64,000 nucleotides of DNA from Zoroaster sp. YZ-2022 (lineage: Eukaryota; Echinodermata; Asteroidea; Forcipulatida; Zoroasteridae). The stretch is taken from contig CM055817.1 of the NCBI GenBank assembly GCA_029582265.1, positions 29,134,258-29,198,257 on the forward strand. The letters are read 5' to 3'. This document shows positions 12,035 through 22,539 of this stretch, in pieces. A program made the translations under genes and the position numbers. Position 1 is the first letter of the stretch. Each line of letters begins with the position of its first letter. The notes under the pieces were generated by a model. It saw only the letters and a list, made by a program, of their open reading frames with translations, did no database searches and was not told the origin of the DNA.

Positions 12035-14100
12035 AGTAGTATGGCAGGGGCATTTGACCTCCGTTTTGGCAGGTGGGTCATGACCCACACATGTGTGGGT
12101 CATGTGGGTCTTGTGGGTCTTCCCCTATCAATAGAATTTTCTCGTGGATGGATGGCTCGATTACAACGACAGGGGTGTCTAACTGTACGCAATACCTATG
12201 AACAAGGGTTAGAAGTCGGCAAATAGTGTGAACATCGTCCCCTGGTTAAGAATGTACGAGTCCACAGACATACCCGATTGGTTCGTTATCAATTGCTATC
12301 GAGTTGTATGGTCGTGTTCTAACATGCCCACCAATTCGTTCTTCAGTCCAACTTCCCGCGTACACACACCGAACGTTCGATGAATGGATAAGATTCAAGG
12401 ACACAGAGGGTACTGTGTTGGAACAACATGTCTGCGAACCATGGAGTTTAGGGCTATAAATTACGTATGATAAATAGAATATGAATAATTATATGGGCCC
12501 GGTCGGTCCCGTGTGTGGATTGTTTTACGCTGAACTTGCGTCGAGTGAATCAAACGTTTAACTTTTCAACAGCATCGTCCAATATTTAAAACTTAAGCTC
12601 CTACACAAAAACTAGTGGTAAACACAACCCCAATGATTTAATTCAACAACAACTTCTGAAGAATAAATATATATAAAACATAAAATGTTTCTTTTCTGTT
12701 CTTTTTTTTATAATTTCACTTAAGCGTTGAATTTCATTTTGTTTGCACCGTATACCTATTTAATATTGTTCAATATGGTCCGTATGTTATATTTTATTAT
12801 ATTAAATAAATAATAAATATTTACATGTTTGTGTAAAACTAATCCTAAAACAAGAACCATTTATTGTGTCGTGTAACTTTTCAACAGCATCGTCCTATAT
12901 TTAAATCTTAAGCTCCTACACAAAAACTAGTGGTAAACATACCCCTATGATTTAATTCAACAACAACTTCTGGAGAATACATTTATGTACAAACGTAAAA
13001 TGTTTCTTTTCTGTTCTTATTGCACTTATAAGCGTTGAATTTTATTTTGTTTGTACCATATACCTATTTAATTGTTCAACATGGCTTGTATGCTATATTT
13101 TATTATATTAAATAAATAATAAACATTTACATGTTTGTGTAAAACCAATCCTAAAACAAGAACCATTTATTGATAAAAAAGCATCCATGATGAAAGAACA
13201 GCTGGTGATAATACGCACTTGTCACAATTCAACGATGACGTACCAAAACATGTCTGACCTTGTTTGATAAAAAAAACTTCCCGTTGGGGACCAATACTAG
13301 ATTGATGAACTCAACTAATAATTCCAAATGTGTAATTTCAGGAGGACAACAAATCATAATATTTCAAGTATGAATATATTCATACAGGGTAATTCATACG
13401 GATCTTGAAAAACCCTTGAATTTTAAATGTTGTATTGAAAAAGCCTTAAATGTCACTCTACTTTGAAAATACCTCCAAAAAAGTCCTTGAAATTTTGCCT
13501 CAATAGCCTTAAATTTAATCGTATTTCAGTAAAAGTACGACAGAAAATAACCAAATTTGATTTTAACCTGTAAAAAAATAAACCGTCTGGTCCATTATCA
13601 AGGAGAAATGTGGTCACAATGTGTCAAGTTGCGTCTGTATACCATGTCTGCATTTCGTATAACTGTATGATAAAGCCAGTAATATCCAATAGAGCTATTA
13701 TATGGTGCAATACTATAGCTGTAGCCTGGAAAAACCCTTGAAATGTCCTTGAATTTCATCAGGATAAGTTTGTGTGAACCCTGCATATTAATTAACAAAT
13801 GGGCTTTTGGTAGTGACACAAATTCGTACCAATTTTTGTTTTGGATCGACTCCCGTAGTTAACAGGTAACTTAATTCATCGCACACATTTACGAGTAAAA
13901 ACATCTTGTTTACACGATGACGTCGAGAAAAAAACATGCACGTTACAGTACACGGAAATGCCATTGATGAAAGGATACGTACAGCTCGGCAAGGGGATCC
14001 CTATTATGCGTTTAAGGTATAAGCCAAAGATGACGTAACAGCGATGAGTCATCGCCAACCGTGACGTTCCAAGACACGTCTGTACCTGTTTTATTAACAC
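12035..14100 (+). repeat. Left terminal inverted repeat (about 2.05 kb)
   Basis: It matches 23465-25516 in inverted orientation. The outer 1.9 kb is nearly identical: a 73-residue shadow translation at 13598-13819 is exactly the same in both arms. Roughly the last 180 bp (from about 13920) have diverged clearly. Self-complementary GGGTCATGACCC and ACACATGTGT words lie close to the tip. Confidence 0.9.
12556..13175. repeat. Tandem duplication of about 320 bp inside the TIR
   Basis: ACTTTTCAACAGCATCGTCC and the next roughly 300 bp recur from about 12878, ending with AACAAGAACCATTTATTG in both copies. A weaker third copy is visible just inside the TIR at about 14290-14460. The same duplication is present in the right TIR (about 24370-24990). 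Confidence 0.8.
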
Positions 14101-14550
14101 TGCTGTTTAAGTTAGACAATAAACTCGCTCCTTTTCATAATTGAACTCTGAACTCGCGGGAGATTTCAACTTGCTATTAACAAATTGATGAACGACGCAC
14201 TGAGCTGAGGATTTCGATACAAAACACTTATACAAACACAACCGTACACGGTCACGAGATTTATGTATCCCATAGAAAGATGGTGAAACAAATAAATAAA
14301 TTAATTAATTAATTAAATGTTTCTGTTCTATTAAATAATGTTCACCTAATTAAGTGTTAATTTTATTTGGTAGTTTATTTGTGCAGCATGACCATATATT
14401 ATATTTATTTTATTATATTAAAATAACATTTACATGCAAAGTGTACAATAGGCGGTACTCAGGCGAGGCCCTGGCCTATTATGCGTATGACCATGATGTT
14501 ACAATGAGTCGTCATTGCAACTGATTATGTGTCAAAACATTTAACAGGTC

Positions 14551-15073
14551 TTGGCTCGCTTCCATATGGGACCAGTGCATGAGCTGACTCCGTCTTCATT
14601 TGAACTCAAAGTACGCAAAGTAAACCTAAATAACCACAGATATACCAACATATATTTAAAGCCCATGCACAACATTGGTAAAGTGTCTGTAAATGCTTCC
14701 ATACTTTACAAGAATCAAGAGATATGTAATAAAACCAACCTGTGAACATTTCAGCTCATTTCCTTATTTTCTTTTACGAGAAAACAGTAAAAATGCATTC
14801 AGCATTTTTGTATTCATTATGATGGCCGGAGTTTTCGTCTCGCGAGACGAAAACTCATTATTGGATCTTATTTCACTAATTATTCGAAAAAGATAACACA
14901 TCAGGCAGAAATATTTCAAGGAAAGCTTTCTACCATCGTTATCTTTATACCATGTAAGTTATGTGTAAATCTGTGAACATTTTTTTTCTTTTCGGTCTTA
15001 CCAATGTTGTCCAGGGGCTTTAAATCATTCATAGGCCTTTAATTTATCACCCTGGCCCCATGAACCCATCAGT
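14551..15073. other. Inside the element: no gene recognised
   Basis: Short frames at 14551-14896 have no recognisable motif or splice context. A self-complementary TCTCGCGAGA lies near 14837. Confidence 0.4.
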
Positions 15074-15079
15074 TGACAC

Positions 15080-15373
15080 TCTACAACAACAATAACAACA
15101 ATAACAACAATAACAACAATAACAACAATAACAACAATAATAACAATAATAACAATAATAATAACGAAAAGAGAAAGCACAAAATACAAAGTACAACGTA
15201 CAACGTAAGTACAACATTCAAAGTACAAAATATAAAAATACAAAATACAAAATAGAACATACAAAGTAAAACGTACAAAATACAAGATACACAATAAATG
15301 AACAAATAACAAGAAAAAAATAAATAAATAAAAATAAAAAATAAATAAATAAAAATAAAAATAAAATAAAATA
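15080..15373. repeat. Low-complexity ACAATA / AAATA tract
   Basis: ACAACAATA units pass into TACAAAGTACAAAATA and then AAATAAATAAA repeats. Long frames through it are poly-Asn or poly-Leu artefacts. Confidence 0.9.
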
Positions 15374-15537
15374 AATATACAACCGGACAAAGTCAGTGAA
15401 TCGAGCGATGATGAAGGGTCGAACATTGATAGACACGCGATAATTCAAGAAACCATAGACGAGTGGTATGGGGACCCTGACGATTTTGCCCATTCGTTCT
15501 ACTCTACGTTTTTTCAACAATTTGACTCAACTTATTG
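15374..15537 (+). pseudogene. Orphan coding tail inside the Polinton-like element
   Basis: Immediately after the A-rich repeats an open frame of about 53 codons ends at a TGA (15535-15537). It is acidic (SESSDDEGSN), then reads ETIDEWYGDPDDFAHSFYS and an aromatic end with FFQQFDSTY. The composition looks like a true protein C-terminus and not like the flanking AT-rich DNA. An AATAAA lies downstream near 15950. It converges on the polymerase gene, the layout of opposing gene blocks in Polintons. The upstream part seems replaced by simple repeats. I cannot name the protein. Confidence 0.35.
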
Positions 15538-16745
15538 ATATATTCAACAACTGTCTGCCTAGTTGCTCATTGGCTAATAGATGTCACAATGTGCGTCAAA
15601 TACCATTGTTAATTGTTTGGTTGAAACATTTCATTATTAATTGAAACATTTAATTGAAACATTTTGTTTTTCCCTAATTGCTTGGTTAATTTATTATGTT
15701 TTACTTGCTTGGTTAATTTACTGTTCTAAATTGTTTAGAGAAAATAGTTTTCAATGCGCAATTGAATTTCTTTTCAACCAGCCTTGAGTTCATTTGGTTT
15801 CATGCAGTAAATTTTTATTCTGGAAGGTCATAACTGCGAAGAGCATTTTGCGACTTTATGTTCATTTTGTGGTAACAGGTCACATAATATTGCTTAACAT
15901 TTATCTGATTGCATTAACGTTATTAGTACTTTGGTGGTGGAATGATTTAAAATAAATGTAAAGAACTGAATCATTGTGTATTGTGTGTGGTTTTATTTAA
16001 TAATGTAAAGATATTGGCTGTTCAAATCTGGGTAAATGATTCGCACAGGGAATTGTAACAGAAAAGAAATTTTAAAAAGGGTCAGGGTTAGTGTCATACA
16101 CACAAACACAAATAAGTAAAAGACGACATGGGGCGCCTAAAACCAACCGGAGCTCACCAGAACTCCTTAAGTGGCCAACGGGCAATATACAGTGTCAAAT
16201 ATTTTATTCATGATCATCATCATCACATGAACAAAGAAAAACAAACAAAAATTATCAAATCATTTTAAGAAAATTATAACTTATTAGGCTACAAACTACA
16301 ATTCATTAGATTTAACAAAACAAAACTTATGGTAAAAAGGAAATAATTAAAAGTAAACAAATTTACCAAATCGTTAAAAGTAAAACAACACATTAAATAA
16401 CTATGGTTCTTTAAATTAAATTTAAAAGTAAAATATAGGATTGGTAGAGCTGACAGTGCAGTGTTTTTACTTTGTATGATTCAACATATACATGTACACG
16501 AGAACATCTTGTGAACATTTGGGCTCAATCTGTCATCTGAGTCAGGAGAAAATAATGAAAAACCATTAAAAAAAACCTTTTTTCAACAAATCGTGGCATG
16601 TAAACGCATTGTCCTTATTTCGATTGCAACAATCGAAATTAGCAACGGTGATTTTGGAGGTCTTCAAATGCTATTTTCTCGACTTTGACAGTATTTCAGA
16701 CGGAAATATTTCTGTGAAGGATTGGTACTGGTATGCACTTTATAA

Positions 16746-16988
16746 TCAGTAAGCTTTCCAACTGATATTAATCAGTGTCTTTTTTTTTCGATGATTACCA
16801 ATCCTGTAATATACCTTTAAACGGTAAAAGAAAACTGCTTTAATAAACTCCTGGACAACTGACGTGTAATTAAAATGTTCGTCATACACTTCTGTTTTAA
16901 TACGGGGAATGTATTTTATCACAAAGTTATTGACATTTAAATCATTGTCCATTGTATCCGACGAAAACAATTTCCTAATCTTGTCCAT
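16746..16988 (-). CDS. Hypothetical 80-residue protein downstream of PolB
   Basis: From an ATG at 16988 the frame encodes a basic, aromatic-rich protein (MDKIRKLFSS at the start, then FIKAVFFYRLKVYYR). It lies about 190 bp after the end of the polymerase frame on the same strand. There are no recognisable domains, membrane segments or cysteine motifs. It could be a small accessory protein of the element or a chance frame. Confidence 0.2.
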   Translation of the reverse strand: MDKIRKLFSSDTMDNDLNVNNFVIKYIPRIKTEVYDEHFNYTSVVQEFIKAVFFYRLKVYYRIGNHRKKKTLINISWKAY

Positions 16989-17182
16989 GCTGAGTTAAGT
17001 TCTCGGCATCGGTGCAAAAGAAAGAAGATGGCGTACTGTCCACACACGGTTGAAAATGTGCCTTGCAGATGTCTCCGGTTATGAATACACAGTTTATGTT
17101 ACATGGACTGAATTCGTTTTATTGTTGTTCAATACATGGCGTTAAAATGTTACATTATCTTCTGTAAGATTCCACTGATTAT

Positions 17183-17432
17183 TTACAAATCGAGATAGGT
17201 AGTCGTCACACCATCGGAGGCCACTTTCCTCTTGGGATATAGATACGTAAAAGCCGTTTTTGTTTGCTCGTAGGTGTACATCCCGTCTCCTCTCATCCTG
17301 AAGCCTCGGTTCACACCTTCCCCCGCAGTCTGTGAATCCAGTACATCCATATAGCGTTGTTTGGCGATGTCGTTGCCCAATTTATTTAGCCCCTTACAGC
17401 TTATTTTATTCTTATCACCGAAGCAGTAGGTG
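17183..17432 (-). pseudogene. PolB C-terminal fragment, out of frame after a small deletion
   Basis: Downstream of the main polymerase frame the minus strand carries the rest of the family's C-terminus in a shifted frame: a SCKGLNK segment, GVNRGFR, a TYLYPKRK motif and a final TTYLDL with a stop at 17183-17185. In relatives, about 20 residues (a GLF...SKxYY stretch covering the KxY region) lie between the KRTP at the end of the main frame and this segment. Here they are absent and the frame changes at about 17427-17431. The main frame therefore ends early at 17401-17403. This is a sequence-level lesion, an assembly error or true decay. Confidence 0.75.
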
Positions 17433-20400
17433 TTCTCTTGTCATAAGCAAGATGCTCAGCGGTATCTTCTCGAGGAAACCATTGATGTTTTTCTTCAATA
17501 AATTGCTCCTTCATGTCTGGTTTGACGACCGCGTCCAGGGTTTCTCCGGAGATGGCGAGATAAGCTGAATCCGTATCCATCTCGCACATCTGGAAGTCGG
17601 ACGGGTCAACGTACTTTATTAAAAAGTCGTAGTAAAATTCCAGCATGCGCAGTTTGGCGTACTGGTAGACGAAAAAACCGATCTGCAGGGGAAGGTTGAA
17701 CCGAATTACTTTCTTGGTCATGTCAACTTCATATACACCACCATCCAGTGAATGCAGAGCACGAAAATGTGGCTTATTGACGTACTGGGGAGCGTCAGCA
17801 TCAGTGCATACGCGAACGTTCAGGTGTCGCTCCTGGTTGGTCACTGTCTTTCCGTACGCAGAGTTCTCAAGGAGCTTCATCGTGTCAGCCAGGATGGACT
17901 TTGTCGGGTCACAATCACCGGCCCTCCGCGCATCACTCACATCTTCACCAAAACCTTTGAAAGATTGACTTTTAGAATACTGGATAACTTCGTAGATGTG
18001 TACGACTTCTAACCCGTGTCTAATGTACCATTGAAGGAGGGGTGTGGTCAGCAAGATACGCTTTCCAAACATGCTGCCGATAAGACTTCGACGGGGTTGT
18101 TTCATTAGTCCCTCTCGCTCAGCGTAGTCTCGCATGTGAGCACCAATATCCGCTTGGCTGACATCTGTATTTTTGAAGATGGGTGGCATTTCTGCAAAGT
18201 GTTCTTTCAAGGCAGAGGGCACTCTGATGTCGCATTCTATCATACCGAACAGAGACCCATCCATCACAGCCTCCAGCACCTCCCGTTGAGTCATCTTCGT
18301 CTTATTGTAGTGAGGCAATCTAGTAGAATGAAGAAAGTCTCTAGCTGTCTGACCAGTTGCCTGTATGTCACGCCACTCACATTCCCACATTTCGATCAGG
18401 TTGTAGCCTTGCTGACGAATATAGGCAGAAGTCTCTTCTGTTTGACGCAACAGTTCGTCTCTGCTCATCTGTCTGACTTTATTAAAATGATTGGAATTAT
18501 GACGACAAGGATGCCCGTGCCAAAAACAACCATGGAATTGATAGACCGTGTTTGTTTCTTTACAGTAGCCATCCGCTGGGATCATTCGGTCACCCACACG
18601 CTTCTCCGTGCTATTAAATTGATGTCGAATATGGACATCGTTGCAGTGTCCTACCAATTCCAACCACTCCGTGGCCATGACTCCGAACTTATTGCTCCTG
18701 ACCGGTTTAAACTGTTGGTCGGCCTTTCTCCTCACAAATACCCCCACGGGCATGTCTTGTATTAGAGACCAGAGATAAAGGGCATTAGCGTCAAATCCCA
18801 CAATGTTCTGACACAGTTTGGACCCTCCGCGGATGGCTGTCTTTCCTATCTCGTGGTAACGGTGGAAGACGATGGATGGACCTCCAACGATATTCTCTTT
18901 AATTTTGTAATAGAGATCTTTGTTCGCGTCATCGATGAGACTGAAGTACTTATCCTTCGGTAATGTTAGGAATAAGTATTGAAGTGATAGGCCTGGTACA
19001 GAAATAGCGGATTTGAACATATCCATGTTGCGATGTCTGTAAAAGGCAAACATCTTCTCAAGGGCTTCCAGAAAAGGGGTGACGTCAAGATTATTATACC
19101 ATATAAGGAAATCTCGTACAGTGATCATATCATACTCCTTCCAGACCTGTTGACAATATCCATATTCCTCCTTGGAAATATTGGATCTCTTCAGCTTGCT
19201 GTAGAATGCCTGGTGAGGTGGAAGTTCCCCGAATTCAAGTTTCTGCAAGTCGTCTATCCATTCGTAGGGGAAGAAGCCTTTGGTTGATACACATTCGTAT
19301 GCCTTCAGAAATTTGGCGTAGCTATACCCGGGAGCCAAGTAGTTCGAAATATCCAGAAATTTCAACTTTTCTGTTTTGAGGGCCATATATGTACTAGTCC
19401 TCTTGATGATGAACTTTAGTGGGTCTGTCGTTTGTAGCACTGGGTAGAGGTAACACTTGATGATGTTGATGTCGTACTTGCCTGAATTGAAGCCTAACAC
19501 CGGTAACTCTTTGAGATACTCATCCAACTGCTCTTTAACTTTTTTGATGTGTTTGTATTTTCTACTCTGCTCCATTGACTCGTTGTTCCTTATTGCCTCC
19601 ATCAGCTCATCTAACTGCTCGAAAATGACGTCAAATGTCTGTAAGAGGATTGTGTACGCAGCTCGACTGATTGTATGTAGGTAGTGTACCATGTCTGATA
19701 CTAATTGCCCTGGCTCTCCCTGACTCACAAAACATTGTGGGGTCACGTATCCGGGAACATTACTGGCTATGCTGACACTGAGGAGCTCGTGGCGGGCCTC
19801 CCATCTTAATTTATGTTCTCGTTGGTCACCGGTCTGTGGGACTTGTTTGAAGTACGCTTCATAATCGTAAGTGGCACGGTACGGATAATACTTCATGTCA
19901 TCTTCCACCTCCACACCCAACTCGGATAATTTATCAAATACTGTGAGTGGTAATTGATAAGATCCTCCGCTGAACCTATGCTTGACGTTGACGTCACAGG
20001 TTGGCTCGTGACGTTGTAGATGGGATGACCGTTTGAACACGCTGCAACACTTGGCACAGGCGTACGATCGACTGTACTTGTCGAGATCTGAGATGAAGGA
20101 AACATGTCTACCGAATAGATTAAGATACATTGTCTCATCATAGCGACGTTGGGAGCGTCTAATTAATTCTGCTCGAATCTTCTTGTCTCGGGTATGAACT
20201 TCTTCCTCTTCTTGTTCGGTGTCATTCAGCTCTTCATCCTCGCTGTCTTCCGCTGGTAGCAGCATGTACACTTGCACATTCACACGGAAAAGTTCTTCAG
20301 CAATGGTGAGCTCATCGAGGCTGACACCATCTAAGTGCTTCTTACCGGTGTGTTGACGATATGTTTCTGCGAGCTGGTGAGTAACCTTTTCGGTTGAGTG

Positions 20401-20652
20401 AGGGGTGCCTCCTCTGTGTATGGCCAGACATCGAAAGAAACAGAGACTGTCGTCAATTATTTCACCCGTGTTCCTGTTCATGACAAGATTCCACAGGCCT
20501 TTGTTGTTTGCGACGTAGCATGGAAGCTCTTGGACCGGTGAACCAATGGGAAACTGAGTCAGTTTGTTGACGTATATTGTCACGTTGGTGGTAGCCGCTA
20601 CCGTCCACTTCGTGTTGGGCCGTCGATGGAAACCCATTTGCAATACGTCCAT
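17401..20652 (-). CDS. polB: Protein-primed family-B DNA polymerase (Polinton-type) with Vsr-like nuclease insertion
   Basis: This 1,083-residue frame copies element DNA, presumably by protein priming as known for the DNA_pol_B_2 family. In order it shows a conserved N-terminal region with SLCFFRCLAIH (about residue 90), a C2H2-like finger (about 205-230), exonuclease motifs YDYEAYF (about 261) and FNSGKYDINIIK (about 390), a NLDVTPFLEAL motif (about 525), the polymerase A-type motif FDANALYLWSL (about 625), the B motif ENSAYGKT (about 930) and the C motif MDTDSAYL (about 1025). Exonuclease and polymerase catalytic acids are present. Between motifs A and B lies a Vsr-like segment, FHGCFWHGHPC (about 705) and MWECEW (about 757). 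The ATG at 20652 directly follows an in-frame TAG that separates it from the zinc-finger part. The 3' end is frameshifted. Confidence 0.9.
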   Translation of the reverse strand: MDVLQMGFHRRPNTKWTVAATTNVTIYVNKLTQFPIGSPVQELPCYVANNKGLWNLVMNRNTGEIIDDSLCFFRCLAIHRGGTPHSTEKVTHQLAETYRQHTGKKHLDGVSLDELTIAEELFRVNVQVYMLLPAEDSEDEELNDTEQEEEEVHTRDKKIRAELIRRSQRRYDETMYLNLFGRHVSFISDLDKYSRSYACAKCCSVFKRSSHLQRHEPTCDVNVKHRFSGGSYQLPLTVFDKLSELGVEVEDDMKYYPYRATYDYEAYFKQVPQTGDQREHKLRWEARHELLSVSIASNVPGYVTPQCFVSQGEPGQLVSDMVHYLHTISRAAYTILLQTFDVIFEQLDELMEAIRNNESMEQSRKYKHIKKVKEQLDEYLKELPVLGFNSGKYDINIIKCYLYPVLQTTDPLKFIIKRTSTYMALKTEKLKFLDISNYLAPGYSYAKFLKAYECVSTKGFFPYEWIDDLQKLEFGELPPHQAFYSKLKRSNISKEEYGYCQQVWKEYDMITVRDFLIWYNNLDVTPFLEALEKMFAFYRHRNMDMFKSAISVPGLSLQYLFLTLPKDKYFSLIDDANKDLYYKIKENIVGGPSIVFHRYHEIGKTAIRGGSKLCQNIVGFDANALYLWSLIQDMPVGVFVRRKADQQFKPVRSNKFGVMATEWLELVGHCNDVHIRHQFNSTEKRVGDRMIPADGYCKETNTVYQFHGCFWHGHPCRHNSNHFNKVRQMSRDELLRQTEETSAYIRQQGYNLIEMWECEWRDIQATGQTARDFLHSTRLPHYNKTKMTQREVLEAVMDGSLFGMIECDIRVPSALKEHFAEMPPIFKNTDVSQADIGAHMRDYAEREGLMKQPRRSLIGSMFGKRILLTTPLLQWYIRHGLEVVHIYEVIQYSKSQSFKGFGEDVSDARRAGDCDPTKSILADTMKLLENSAYGKTVTNQERHLNVRVCTDADAPQYVNKPHFRALHSLDGGVYEVDMTKKVIRFNLPLQIGFFVYQYAKLRMLEFYYDFLIKYVDPSDFQMCEMDTDSAYLAISGETLDAVVKPDMKEQFIEEKHQWFPREDTAEHLAYDKRTPTASVIRIK

Positions 20653-22177
20653 CTATCGGACCCGCTCCACCAAACGATTCAAGTCCGCTTCTGAAGCAAT
20701 GGTCTCCGGAGATGAGAATACTCTTCCGTTGTTTTGACTGGGATGAAAATATCGAAGTTCTCCCGTTTCCAAATGACGAAGGATGAACCCAAAGGAAAGG
20801 TTAATCTTAGCCCTGCATCGTAGGCGATGAAAGATGACTCTCAATGCCTCGTTAACAGTCATGATGGAAGGACCGATCAGTCTAAAATTGTACACATCTT
20901 GAATAGGGCGCTGGATACAGTGGTGAGTACGGATGGATGACCAGTTTTGACGCAGAATATTGCTCATGTTCTCGGGTTGGTGCTCAAAATTATCTCCGTC
21001 CATCACAGTAGGATACACTACGGGATCCTCTTGGATCGATTGTGGCTGGTGGGGTAGGTGACTCTCGACGGTTTGCAAGTTTGGTGCTGAAGCTGGTGAT
21101 CCGACGTTCCCTTCATGGATTTTCTTGACGTGTGCGTACATGTTGTCCATCCGACTGAAGTTTTTCCCACACACTGGGCACTCTGGTTTCTTTGCTTTGT
21201 GTTTGAGGGTTTGGGTCACTTCTTTCTCTCCAACACGAATACTTTTCTCACGCTCGTTCACCTCCTCATCCTTTGCTGGTTGTAAATATGCGTGTTCGGG
21301 TGGTACGGGTGAAGATGGATAGTCGTCAATGTGGTCATTCATCAGGTGGCTCAACATACTATTCACACTCAGAAATATCTTGCCACAGGCTGGGCATGGA
21401 GCTGTATTGGTCAATGATGAGGACTCACTCTGGTTGAGGTTCTTATCTCTCAGTGGTTGTTGATGTTGTGCAGAGGACCCTGGTACAGGAACTGGTCTGG
21501 ATACAGATGGGATAAGTAGGGTTGGGTTATTAGTAGGATTTCTAGACGCTCTTTCATTATCTGAGGGAGGAAGAGGTTCTTGACGTTTGGAGAGTGTTGG
21601 TGGAGGGTCGCTTGTGTGATTTTTGCAGTGGCGTTTCATACTGTTGGGACGAGAAAATACCTTGCCACAGATTGGACAGGGCACCATGGCTGATATGTTT
21701 GAATGAGTCTTTCGGTGTCGGCTTAGATGTGTCAAGTGACGGAAAGACTGACCACATGTAGAGCATTCAAACCGTCTATCTGTGATGGATCTCATACGCG
21801 GCGCACCGTTCAACTTTCTAACACTTCCTAGTTGCTCCGGTGACAAATACACATCTTTGGGTAAGTTCACATCCTGCAGGGTGGAGAAAAAAGAAAGAAT
21901 AGTGAGTGAGATTCTTCGTAACAAGCATACTGGGTATTCATTCCACACAAAAAGCAAAAGAAATCACATAGGCTTATATGGTATGAAATTAATTTTTTTC
22001 TTCTTCTTATAACATGTATTAATTTATCAACATTGGAATTATGTGTTTTAATTTTATTCAAAAGATTTGTTTTTGAGTAACACTCACCATGGCTTCTTCC
22101 TCGATTGCTTGCCGTCCATCTTGCTCAGGAAACAATTCTCCGTTGTTCATTGAGGTGACTGTAGGATCTGGCTTCAT
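20653..22177 (-). CDS. C2H2 zinc-finger N-terminal part of the PolB gene, one intron
   Basis: Exon 1 coding is 22177-22088 (30 codons starting MKPDPTVTSMNN, donor GTGAGT). The intron is 22087-21874. Exon 2 runs from 21873 (acceptor CTGCAG) to a TAG at 20655-20653, and the join is phase 0 and keeps the frame. The protein has four C2H2 fingers: FECSTCGQSF...H, VPCPICGKVF...H, APCPACGKIF...H and PECPVCGKNF...H. A region follows that in related animal PolB proteins is the start of the polymerase moiety (SFGFILRHLETGELRYFHP). The next frame, beginning with ATG, is in the same phase, so both were once one protein of about 1,500 residues. Whether TAG is read through, reinitiated past or simply inactivating cannot be told. 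Confidence 0.8.
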
Positions 22178-22517
22178 GATGTCTATTGTCCTTGAACGTG
22201 CTTGTTGGAAATATGATTTCAACCTGTGAATGAATTACGAGAGGATTGGAATCGTATGGCAAAACTCAATTGTATAATATACTTAATGAAATGGTATATC
22301 ATACGTATTATACTCAGCAGCGATAAATGTGATGCGACACCTTCGATGATTTGTTGGCAAATGACCCACAACCTGGATGACGGCACGCTTTATGGGTCTA
22401 TATAGATCATTAGGAAGGGTGCCAAACTTTGCGAAACCTTTTGTTTAAGTTTTTTGTTGTATCATTTTGATGTTATGAAATAATCGTTCATCTTCTAAAT
22501 GAAAATGTGAACTTACC
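22088..22517 (-). other. 5' leader exon-intron structure of the PolB gene
   Basis: The coding exon begins at an acceptor TTCACAG (exon start 22223), 46 bp ahead of the ATG at 22177. Upstream a donor GAG/GTAAG ends an earlier exon at 22517. That exon holds ATGATGTGCATG in a frame overlapping the main ATG, so it may be an upstream ORF. Promoter elements were not identified. Confidence 0.5.
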
Positions 22518-22539
22518 TCCAAGTCTGGATTCGACCGCC

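Noticed and set aside
13598..13819. 73-codon frame repeated at 23733-23954
   Set aside because: Identical only because both lie in the inverted repeats; no start or splice context and low protein character.
18136..18765. 209-codon plus-strand frame
   Set aside because: Antisense shadow of the polymerase gene.
17401..20652. Host replicative polymerase (delta, zeta)
   Set aside because: Motif order, the protein-primed-type architecture, the TIRs and the single-exon core fit a Polinton-type polymerase.
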